33,930 bases of DNA, from the NCBI GenBank assembly GCA_009782175.1, contig WRKR01000035.1, forward strand, positions 1-33,930, given 5' to 3'. The position numbers and the translations under genes were made by a program. Shown piece by piece: positions 24,129 through 31,337 of this stretch. The stretch comes from Cystobacterineae bacterium (GTDB lineage Bacteria; Myxococcota; Myxococcia; Myxococcales; Myxococcaceae). The number at the start of each line of letters is the position of its first letter. Position 1 is the first letter of the stretch. Under the pieces are notes generated by a model. The model ran no database searches, had not been told where the DNA came from, and saw only the letters and a list, made by a program, of their open reading frames with translations.

Positions 24129-26828
24129 ATGACTGACAAGCTCCTCCAAGCCCTCTCCCAGTTAGGAGTTCAAGACGCTTCATTGGCCACGCTGCCTTCC
24201 CAAGCCATACATGAGGGCTGGGGAATGGACTCCTCCCTCCTGGACAAAGGACTGCTGAATGAAGAAGAGATGTTGGAAGCCTTGTCCGCAGCAACACAAC
24301 TTAAACCTGTTAACCTCAACCACTTCTATCCTGACTTCTCCTTGGCAAAATTGCTCCTCCCTGAGTGGTGCCAACAAAACTGCTGCGTCCCCCTGTGCGA
24401 AGAAGACGAAGCCCTCCATGTCGCCGTCGGCTATCCACCCAAACTCGAAGCTCTGGAGGAATTCAGCCTGCGCGTCGGACGCAAACTGCTGCCGTGGATA
24501 GCCTTAGAATGCCGCATTCAACAATGGCTCGCCACACTCTATGAGGTGGCCATTTCCAAACATACCTTCGAGCTTTTAGAAAAACTCTCCCAAACAACAC
24601 CAACTCCTGAGAGCGCTCCCCCTCCTCCCGCAGAGCCTAAAACCTCTCCAACACAGCAGGCTGAAGAGCTTGAAAGCGCCACTGAAAGCAGCGCCCCGCA
24701 GGTTGCAGAGCTTGAAAGCGCCGCTGAAAACGGCGACTCGCAGGTTGAAGGGCTTGAAAGCGCCACTGAAAACGGCGACTCGCAGGCTGAAGAGCTTGAA
24801 AGCGCCGCTGAACATGGCGACTCGCAGGTTGCAGAGCTTGAAAGCACCACTGAAAACGGCGACCCGCAGGCTGAAGGGCTTGAAAGCGCCACTGAAAACG
24901 GCGACGCGCAGGTTGCAGAGCTTGAAAGCGCCACTGAAAACGGCGACCCGCAGGTTGCAAAGCTTGAAAGCGCCGCTGAAAACGGCGATCCGCAGGTTGC
25001 AGAGCTTGAAAGCGCCACTGAACATGGCGACGCGCAGGTTGCAGAGCTTGAAAGCGCCACTGAAAACGGCGACGCGCAGGTTGAAGGGCTTGAAAGCGCC
25101 GCTGAACATGGCGCCCCGCAGGTTGAAGGGCTTTCGCTCTCAGCAGCCTCGTTGCCCCACCACAAGTCCAAGCTTCCTTGGGCGCCCAGCGAAGCAATAC
25201 AAGCCCAGCTGGGCAAAACCTCCTTTATGGGCTCACGTGTCTTCAAAGACTTTTTTGTGAAAATGAAGCAACAACTCCTGCCCACACCTGAAAAACCTCC
25301 CGAGGACAACACAACCTTCTCGGCCATTGATGAGGAAATTCCTCTGGAAACCTTGTTTGAGGAGTGCCTTGCAAACTTAAGCCCCTCACAACGCCCTCAA
25401 GAAAGTGCTCCACCTCCTCTTCCTCCGCTTGAGGAAAAAAAGCTTCCACACACCCCTTTGCCTCAGGCCCCCAACAACGCTGCTCCTGTCTGGACACTTG
25501 GCGAGGCCACAGAGCAACTTCGGCGGGCGCAAACAAACCGAGACAAGTTGACGAGCGTCCTCCTGCATTTCGGGCTTTCTGTTTTTGAGTTTGTGGGGTT
25601 GTTTTCTGTTATCCACGGGAAAGCGCAGGGCTTCTCTTGTGCAGGGAAAGGCACGGTGCCAGGCTTCTTGCGCACACAAATAAACCTGGCCTCGCCAGGC
25701 CTCTTCCACTCCGTCGCACAAACCCTCTCCGCTTATTTCGGGCCCCCGCCCCAGGAGCCCAGGCTTCAACGCTTCCTCTTGGACATTCAACGCAAGCCTC
25801 GCTCCATTTTCGTCTATCCCATTGCCGTAGGCGATAAACTGGTCGCCCTCTTCTATGGAGACTCTGGGCTGCACTCCCTGCAACAAAAACAATTTACTGA
25901 GTTTACGCTGTTTTGCCAACAACTCCCCGCCGCCTTCCATGAGTTGTTGTGGGTGCGCCGCAAATATACCACCCCCCTCGCTGAGCTGGACGAAACAGCA
26001 CGGGAAGAGCGCCTCAGCTATAACCTGAAGCAGCTGCTGGAGGCCGATGCCGCCGCACAACAGTCCGCCCTGGAAATGCTCGAGCAAACACCAGAGGCTT
26101 CTGCCAAAGCCCTCATCCAACGCTTCCCCGGCCCCCCAGCTAGCCCACCTCATGCCTTGGGCCCCATTGAACGCGCCCTCCTCTACTTGGGGGAGGCCGG
26201 CGCTCAGGCCTTGCTGCCTCTGCTCTCCTCAGAAGACGAAAAGCTGCGCTGCGCCTCATTGCAACTCGCAGGGGCATTCGCCTCCCCTCTCCTCTTGGAG
26301 CCTGTGCTGATGGCTTTGTTGGATGCTAACCCCACCATTGCCTCAACAGCACGCGAAACCTTGCCCCACTTCAAAACCCTCAATGAGTGGCCTCATGCCC
26401 TTCGCCGCATTCAACACTCCCTCCACTTCAGAGACCCATTGCGGCGTACCCTGGCGGCCAAAGCCGTCGCCGCTGCCAAAGACAGAGGCAGCATAGAAAC
26501 CCTCATCCAATGGACGGGGGATGTGGATGCCTGGGTAGCCGAAACGGCCGCCTGGGCTTTGCAACAACTCTCCTGCATTCAACTCGGCCCTTCTCCTCAC
26601 CTGTGGAACAGGTGGTGGTCCCGCGCCCAATATAAGAGAAGAGCACAATGGCTCGTCCTGGCACTCGAGTCCGAAAACTTTGAGCAACGCCAACAAGCCA
26701 TAGCCGAGCTTTCTGCCGCCACCGGGGAGAGCTTCAACTTTATGGCGGATGCCCCAGAGGAAAAACGCCTGCTCCCCCTCCAACGCTGGCAACAATTCGT
26801 GGAACAAAACCCCCATTTTGAGCTTTAG
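24129..26828 (+). CDS. GspE-N-like / 14-residue repeat / GAF-like / HEAT protein
   Basis: The product is 899 aa. Residues 1-145 match the GspE/PilB N-terminal (MshEN-like) domain pattern: SLLDKGLLNEEEMLEAL, LPEWCQQNCCVPL, EEDEALHVAVGYP and WIALECRIQQWLATLYEV. No ATPase domain follows. Residues 177-330 are eleven exact 14-residue repeats of type QVAELESATENGDP. Residues 331-455 are a Pro-rich linker. Residues about 455-620 look GAF-like (LTSVLLHFGLSVFEFVGLF, SIFVYPIAVGDKLVALFYG). Residues about 650-890 are HEAT repeats. It may be a sensor or scaffold; MshEN domains can bind c-di-GMP in other proteins, but whether this one does is not known. It is cotranscribed with the RDD gene. Confidence 0.8.
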   Translation: MTDKLLQALSQLGVQDASLATLPSQAIHEGWGMDSSLLDKGLLNEEEMLEALSAATQLKPVNLNHFYPDFSLAKLLLPEWCQQNCCVPLCEEDEALHVAVGYPPKLEALEEFSLRVGRKLLPWIALECRIQQWLATLYEVAISKHTFELLEKLSQTTPTPESAPPPPAEPKTSPTQQAEELESATESSAPQVAELESAAENGDSQVEGLESATENGDSQAEELESAAEHGDSQVAELESTTENGDPQAEGLESATENGDAQVAELESATENGDPQVAKLESAAENGDPQVAELESATEHGDAQVAELESATENGDAQVEGLESAAEHGAPQVEGLSLSAASLPHHKSKLPWAPSEAIQAQLGKTSFMGSRVFKDFFVKMKQQLLPTPEKPPEDNTTFSAIDEEIPLETLFEECLANLSPSQRPQESAPPPLPPLEEKKLPHTPLPQAPNNAAPVWTLGEATEQLRRAQTNRDKLTSVLLHFGLSVFEFVGLFSVIHGKAQGFSCAGKGTVPGFLRTQINLASPGLFHSVAQTLSAYFGPPPQEPRLQRFLLDIQRKPRSIFVYPIAVGDKLVALFYGDSGLHSLQQKQFTEFTLFCQQLPAAFHELLWVRRKYTTPLAELDETAREERLSYNLKQLLEADAAAQQSALEMLEQTPEASAKALIQRFPGPPASPPHALGPIERALLYLGEAGAQALLPLLSSEDEKLRCASLQLAGAFASPLLLEPVLMALLDANPTIASTARETLPHFKTLNEWPHALRRIQHSLHFRDPLRRTLAAKAVAAAKDRGSIETLIQWTGDVDAWVAETAAWALQQLSCIQLGPSPHLWNRWWSRAQYKRRAQWLVLALESENFEQRQQAIAELSAATGESFNFMADAPEEKRLLPLQRWQQFVEQNPHFEL
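24657..25118. repeat. Eleven 42-bp tandem repeats
   Basis: Eleven units of 42 bases lie head to tail, each starting CAG-GTT or CAG-GCT and containing GAGCTTGAAAGCGCC. They encode 14-residue repeats differing mainly at positions 2-4, 8, 10-11 and 13-14. A partial twelfth copy (QVEGL) follows. As 42 is a multiple of 3, copy-number change alters length without breaking the frame. All three antisense frames stay open here too, which is an artefact of the repeat. Confidence 0.95.
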
Positions 26829-26829
26829 G

Positions 26830-26863
26830 CCTCAATGTTTTTCAAACCCTGAGGTTTTTCTTT
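26830..26863 (+). terminator. Hairpin with T tract after the repeat protein
   Basis: CCTCA (26830-26834) can pair with TGAGG (26850-26854), and AAACC-CTGA-GGTTT is an alternative inner stem; both lead into TTTTTC. It lies 2 bases after the stop codon in the 85-base gap before the response-regulator gene. The stem is short, so it may attenuate rather than stop transcription. Confidence 0.4.
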
Positions 26864-26913
26864 GCTAAGTTGTTATTGCTTTTTTTTCGCCTCTTCCTCG
26901 TTAGAGAAAGTTT

Positions 26914-27690
26914 ATGTCCCCCCATGCTCCCAGCACGCTACACCATATTCTCGTTGCGGAAGATGAAAGCGTTACCCGTATGCTGTTTATTACGCAACTG
27001 AGCAAGCTGGGCTTTTCGGTCGTCGCCGTGGAAAATGGAACCCAAGCTTGGAAAACCCTCCAAAAGGAAGACGCTCCCAGGTTGGTTATTTTGGACTGGA
27101 GCATGCCCGGCATTGACGGCCCCACCCTCTGCAGCCTCATCCGTAAACAAAAAATATACCGCTATATCCTCCTCGTGACGGCGCGCTCTCGCAAAGAGGA
27201 TGTTATTTCAGGCTTGGAAGCCGGCGCGGATGATTTTCTCACAAAGCCCGTGCACATCGGCGAGTTCCACGCACGCCTGCGCGTCGGTCAGCGCCTCCTG
27301 GAGCTTGAAGAAACTTTGGCTTCTAAAATTAACCAACTCAGCGCTGCCCTGGAGCATGTGCAACAGCTGCAAGGCATGCTGCCCATTTGCATGCATTGCA
27401 AACGCATTAGAAATAATCAGCAAATTTGGGAGCGCATTGAAACGTATATTGAGCAGCGCTCAGACGCTACGTTCAGCCATGCGCTGTGCAATGAGTGCCT
27501 GGAAACCCATTATCCCCCAGAAAACACCTACACGCCTGACAACAAAAAAACCGAAAATAAAAACCCCGAAAAAAAACCTCCTGAACTTAAAACAGCGGAA
27601 AACAAAAGCCTCGACAAAAAAACCTCAGCCCTGAAAACACCAGCCCCCATACAAATGCCGTCTATGCCTCGAAAGAGAAAACGCTCATGA
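26914..27690 (+). CDS. Response regulator with C-terminal Cys-motif module
   Basis: The product is 258 aa from ATG 26914. Residues 10-128 form a REC domain: acidic pair E16/D17, phosphoacceptor D61 (VILDWSMPG), T89 (LLVTARS) and K111 (FLTKPV). A coiled linker (128-153) leads to a C-terminal module with C159 and C162 (MLPICMHCKRIRNN) and C192 and C195 (FSHALCNECLETHYP). This arrangement matches the PICxxCKxIR...HGxCxxC module seen at the ends of many two-component proteins; it probably binds a metal. The tail (204-258) is Lys/Pro-rich and disordered. No DNA-binding output domain is present. It overlaps the next gene by 4 bases (ATGA). Confidence 0.9.
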   Translation: MSPHAPSTLHHILVAEDESVTRMLFITQLSKLGFSVVAVENGTQAWKTLQKEDAPRLVILDWSMPGIDGPTLCSLIRKQKIYRYILLVTARSRKEDVISGLEAGADDFLTKPVHIGEFHARLRVGQRLLELEETLASKINQLSAALEHVQQLQGMLPICMHCKRIRNNQQIWERIETYIEQRSDATFSHALCNECLETHYPPENTYTPDNKKTENKNPEKKPPELKTAENKSLDKKTSALKTPAPIQMPSMPRKRKRS

Positions 27691-28244
27691 GCCTATATGA
27701 TGATGACGACAACAGCGGATTTGTAGGAAAACGCAGAAAAACCTGGCGCGAAATTGATGCACACCGAAACAGAAGCCACCACACCTCCAGACAAGAGACG
27801 AAGGAAAGCTCAAAAATAGCCCGCAGCCCCTCCTATGAAAAATATAAAAAGGCCGCTGACGCTATTTTTAGCCAAGGGGAGCTGCCCCAAGCCCTGGCTG
27901 AGCAATGGGATGCCCAAGGTACACGCAAAGCCTTCAGAGAAAATATTAAAAAACTCATGCAGCCCAAGGACAGAGCCTCGTGGATAAAAGGCGTGCTCCA
28001 GTTTGTAGAGCAATATGACGCGTTGCCTGATGACATTTATTTTTTGGACTCCCTGTTGGACCACCCCAAAGAAAGCATTGTCTCCAAAGCCTTGTGCCAC
28101 TTGGAGCACTGGCTTGAAACAGGCAAAGCCTTCCCCAAATGCCCACCCAGCCTGGAGCAAAGGCTTAAATCCATTGAGTTGGGCTCCTTGGATGAGCAAC
28201 TCCAAGCACAAGCCAAACGCTTGCGCGAAAAATTGCGCCCTTAA
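27687..28244 (+). CDS. Hypothetical protein coupled to response regulator
   Basis: The product is 185 aa, starting with ATG in a 4-base overlap with the response-regulator stop. The N-terminus is acidic then basic (SLYDDDDNSGFVGKRRKTW), with WREIDAHRNRS, and the rest is helical, with a Cys-poor basic end (QAKRLREKLRP). The acidic-basic start followed by WREID looks like a conserved motif, but I cannot name a family. The tight coupling suggests it works with the REC protein. Confidence 0.7.
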   Translation: MSLYDDDDNSGFVGKRRKTWREIDAHRNRSHHTSRQETKESSKIARSPSYEKYKKAADAIFSQGELPQALAEQWDAQGTRKAFRENIKKLMQPKDRASWIKGVLQFVEQYDALPDDIYFLDSLLDHPKESIVSKALCHLEHWLETGKAFPKCPPSLEQRLKSIELGSLDEQLQAQAKRLREKLRP

Positions 28245-28253
28245 CCCCCTCTC

Positions 28254-28904
28254 ATGCTGATAACACGCCTCTCCATCCCCTCTGTACATGGACAGCTGCA
28301 GGCACTGCTGTCCTCACCCCTTATACCCCAGGCCCGGGCCTTGGTTTGCCACCTCCACCCTGGCTTCGGCGGCCATATGCACAACAATACCACCTACCGC
28401 ATGGCCAAAGCGTGGACTTTGGCCCATGTGGCTGCCTTGCGCTTTAACTTTAGCAGCGTCGGCAGCCAGGCCACAAACACTGAGGAGGGCACCGCAGAGT
28501 TGGAAGACGCTCAAAGCGCTTTGGCGTTTCTTCAAACACAACAGCCTGCACTCCCTTTGCTCTGCAGCGGCTTCTCCTTCGGCGCGAGAACGGCCCTCGC
28601 CTTGGCGCTGCGGGAGCCTCGCATAAAACGCGTGCTGGCCGTAGGCGTGGGCGTGGACTTTTTTGATATGCGCTTTGTTGCTCAACTGAAAACACCCGTC
28701 GCCTTCGTCCATGCGGAAAAGGATGAGTTTGGAAAACTCCAAAACCTTCAGGCCCTCGCAAAGCAAGTGCAAGCCCCCAACAAACTCTTCATCGTCCCCC
28801 AGGCCTCACACCTCTTCACCCACCACATGCAAAGCCTCGAGGAAAAGCTGGCCCAGGCCATTGCCTGGCTTATGGCTTGCCCGCCTCCCTTAGAAACGGC
28901 CTAG
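28254..28904 (+). CDS. Alpha/beta hydrolase (dienelactone-hydrolase-like)
   Basis: The product is 216 aa. The oxyanion/early motif HLHPGFGGHMHNNTTYRM is followed by ALRFNFSSVG, both typical of small esterase-like alpha/beta hydrolases. The predicted triad is S108 in the nucleophile elbow GFSFGA, D157 in HAEKDEFG and H186 in ASHLF. It lies nine bases after the preceding gene. The stop codon overlaps that of the convergent cinA (CTAG, read as TAG on both strands). The substrate is unknown; it is the last gene of the plus-strand cluster. Confidence 0.85.
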   Translation: MLITRLSIPSVHGQLQALLSSPLIPQARALVCHLHPGFGGHMHNNTTYRMAKAWTLAHVAALRFNFSSVGSQATNTEEGTAELEDAQSALAFLQTQQPALPLLCSGFSFGARTALALALREPRIKRVLAVGVGVDFFDMRFVAQLKTPVAFVHAEKDEFGKLQNLQALAKQVQAPNKLFIVPQASHLFTHHMQSLEEKLAQAIAWLMACPPPLETA

Positions 28905-30148
28905 CTTATAGGCAACTCCAACAAACAACGGCGCAACAACTCAAGGGCTCGCGCCGCCGCCAACACCTGTACCTCCTTGCGCGTGCCAGGCCAAAATATT
29001 TTTGCCTCCCGCAATAGCCCAGGGCCTGCACAAGCCAAAAAGAAAAGCCCCGCCTCCCCCGTGGGGCCTGCATAGCCCGTCACCGCCAAACCCCAGTCCG
29101 TCCCCAATTGCCCGCGTATGTTGTGGGCAAGCCAACGCGTTGTTTCCGCCGAAACCTCCCCGTGCGTTTTTAAAAACTCCTCTGAAAGCCCACCCCACAA
29201 ACGCTTGGCTTCCCCTGTGTATACAACAGCTCCACCTTTGAAGCATTGGCTTGCCCCCGCCACCGCCGTTAAGGCCGCCGCCAGCTGCCCCCCTGTGCAG
29301 CTTTCTGCCACGCCAAGCGTCTGCCCACGCTCCAACAATAACGCGGCTATGCACTCGCCTAAACTGGCCTCCCCCTCAGCAAAAACCGCCAACCCCAAGG
29401 CCTCTTTCGCCTTGGAAACCACCGCAGCCTCTAACTGAGCCAAAGCCTCGGCCGTCTGCCCCTCACACAACAGTTTGACTTCTACGGCGGGGGAATGCAC
29501 CCTAAACCCTATTTTGGCCTCGGGAAAAGCCGCTACCACCCCCGCCAAGGCCTCCTCCACCAAAGACTCGGGCAAACCCATGCATTGCAAACGCCTAAGC
29601 CTTCGAAAAACAGGCCCCCCTTCTTCCAAACAGCGCTCCTCCACATGCTTTAGCAACTCCTCCTCCACAAAAGCGCGAAACTCACAGGGCACCCCAGGCA
29701 GCAAAAAAACCTCACACGCGCCTATGCGCAGCTGCACCATGGGCGCAGAGCCGCGCTTGTTTAAAACATAGCGCGCACCCCGCGGAACCCAGGCCTGCTT
29801 CTTCGCAGCTTCCGTCAGGCGAAAGCCCAAGCTCTGGGCTCGCGCCTCTATGCTTTGAAAAATTTCTGCGGAAAACACCAAAGGCAGCTCGGCCGCCTTC
29901 GCCGCACACGCCACCGTTATGTCATCCGCCGTGGGCCCAAGCCCCCCGGAAACCACCAACAGCTTTGCACGCGCACTGGCCTCAACCAAGGCCTTCACCA
30001 TTTCTTCTTCCTCGTCTCCCACCACCGTGCTGCGCGAAACCCGAAGCCCTAAACACTCCAAGAGAGAGGCTTGCAAAAAAGCGCCATTGCTATCCAAAGT
30101 GAGCCCCGTCAACAACTCGTCCCCCGTGCACAGCGTCTCTATGCGCAT
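28901..30148 (-). CDS. cinA: CinA-like protein (MoaB-like + divergent PncC domain)
   Basis: The product is 415 aa from the ATG at 30148 with AAGG upstream. The N-terminal part is MoCF/MoaB-like with VVSGGLGPTADDIT. The C-terminal part is PncC-like, the NMN deamidase domain, with VAESCTGGQLAA and GAVVYTGEAK. Around the nucleotide loop the usual Gly-rich GxxGPxGGTxEKPVG is shortened to TGYAGPTGEAGLFFLA, about six residues missing, so NMN deamidase activity is doubtful. It lies 13 bases after pssA on the same strand. It is not next to recA in this window. Confidence 0.9.
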   Translation of the reverse strand: MRIETLCTGDELLTGLTLDSNGAFLQASLLECLGLRVSRSTVVGDEEEEMVKALVEASARAKLLVVSGGLGPTADDITVACAAKAAELPLVFSAEIFQSIEARAQSLGFRLTEAAKKQAWVPRGARYVLNKRGSAPMVQLRIGACEVFLLPGVPCEFRAFVEEELLKHVEERCLEEGGPVFRRLRRLQCMGLPESLVEEALAGVVAAFPEAKIGFRVHSPAVEVKLLCEGQTAEALAQLEAAVVSKAKEALGLAVFAEGEASLGECIAALLLERGQTLGVAESCTGGQLAAALTAVAGASQCFKGGAVVYTGEAKRLWGGLSEEFLKTHGEVSAETTRWLAHNIRGQLGTDWGLAVTGYAGPTGEAGLFFLACAGPGLLREAKIFWPGTRKEVQVLAAARALELLRRCLLELPIS

Positions 30149-30161
30149 GTAGCCTTGGCTT

Positions 30162-31013
30162 TCACTTTAAACCCTTTTCTTCCTCAGCCCCTTCTAACTT
30201 GCAGCGCTCAGCCATAAGCTTCTCCTCCAAAGGAGCAAGCCCCCCCGCCAATGCCGCCTTCTTCTCCGGGCCACCCATCCACAACACCAGGGACTCTAAT
30301 AAGCCAAACAACAAATAGGCCGAAAAATACACCACCAACACCCCCGCAGGGTGCCACAAAAAGCCTGTGCCCAAACCCACTATAAGCACCCCTAAAAAAT
30401 AAAGGGTGGATTTGCGGTTTATTCGTACATCCTTAAAGGTGCGGTAATGCACCGTGGAAACCATTAATAAAGCCAAAAAGAGAGTCCCCCCAGCCACCAC
30501 CACATGCGTGGATATGCCCCAAAAAGCCCACTCCTCTATCTCCTGGTAGGCCACAAATACCCAGGAAACCACCACCCCCGCCGCCAAGGGTATAGGCAAA
30601 CCAACAAAAAACATCGGGTTTTTGAGGGAGGCCGCACGTTGGGCCAACACGTTAAAGCGTGCCAGGCGCAAGGCTCCGCACAATAAAAAGAAAAAAGCAA
30701 TGAGTATGCCCCATAGGCCCAAGGGCTCCAAGGCCCACTTATAAAGCAAAAGTGCGGGGGCTACGCCGAAGGTAACCACGTCGGCCAGGCTGTCCAACTC
30801 CACGCCAAACTGGCTTTGGGTGCGCGTCAGGCGCGCGACGCGACCATCAAAGCCGTCGAAAAAAATGCCGAAAAAAATGGCAAGGGCCGCTTGGTAAAGG
30901 GCCGAGGGCGTTACATGGGCGGCCGAGCACAGGGTTATGGCATAAAACCCACACAAAATGGAGGAGGCCGTAAATAAATTCGGCAGAACAAACATGAGGT
31001 TATTCCACTTCAT
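30162..31013 (-). CDS. pssA: CDP-diacylglycerol-serine O-phosphatidyltransferase
   Basis: PssA makes phosphatidylserine from CDP-diacylglycerol and serine, on the way to phosphatidylethanolamine. The product is 283 aa from the ATG at 31013. The CDP-alcohol phosphatidyltransferase signature DG(x)2AR(x)8G(x)3D(x)3D is complete: FFDGFDGRVARLTRTQSQFG then VELDSLAD. Several hydrophobic membrane segments follow, with a charged C-terminal tail (EKKAALAGG, KLEGAEEEKGLK). The N-terminus FVLPNLFTASSILCGFYA fits PssA better than PgsA. It is probably cotranscribed with cinA 13 bases downstream. Confidence 0.92.
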   Translation of the reverse strand: MKWNNLMFVLPNLFTASSILCGFYAITLCSAAHVTPSALYQAALAIFFGIFFDGFDGRVARLTRTQSQFGVELDSLADVVTFGVAPALLLYKWALEPLGLWGILIAFFFLLCGALRLARFNVLAQRAASLKNPMFFVGLPIPLAAGVVVSWVFVAYQEIEEWAFWGISTHVVVAGGTLFLALLMVSTVHYRTFKDVRINRKSTLYFLGVLIVGLGTGFLWHPAGVLVVYFSAYLLFGLLESLVLWMGGPEKKAALAGGLAPLEEKLMAERCKLEGAEEEKGLK

Positions 31014-31337
31014 GGCTTAAACGCCCCTCGCCATAACCCCAGTGGGCAACATGAGGTTTTCATTTCCACAACATACATTCTCCACCCGGCTTTGCTGGGT
31101 CGCTTTTCACCGTGTTGCTGTACCGCCTGCTTCATTCACCCCCAGGCTAACTCTGTTAAGGCTTGTATAGCAACCTCAAATGCGGGCACTGCCTTCTGCA
31201 GGTGGTGGGGGCAGTGTTTTAAACTTAAGGAAGGCCTTTGCTTTTTATGAGGGCACCCTAAACCCTTTCCCTTCAAAAACCAAGCACAACCTGCTTTCTT
31301 CTTTGTTTTTAAAATACGACCTTCCCTCAAAACCCTC
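31014..31337. other. Gene-free region with two hairpins
   Basis: I find no credible gene in this 324-base gap. It holds hairpin ACCCGGC-TTT-GCTGGGT (31084-31100, one G:T pair) followed by CGCTTTT. It also holds stem CACTGCC (31187-31193)/GGCAGTG (31210-31216) followed by TTTT on the plus strand. Both could terminate plus-strand transcription, though only minus-strand genes flank them. The pssA promoter should lie near the lower end. Confidence 0.4.

Noticed and set aside
24657-25118. CRISPR array
   Set aside because: Units abut without unique spacers and encode a continuous protein repeat.
24539-25327. Antisense frames across the 42-bp repeats
   Set aside because: A repeat with a length divisible by 3 keeps every frame open or closed as a whole; flanking domains show the plus strand is coding.
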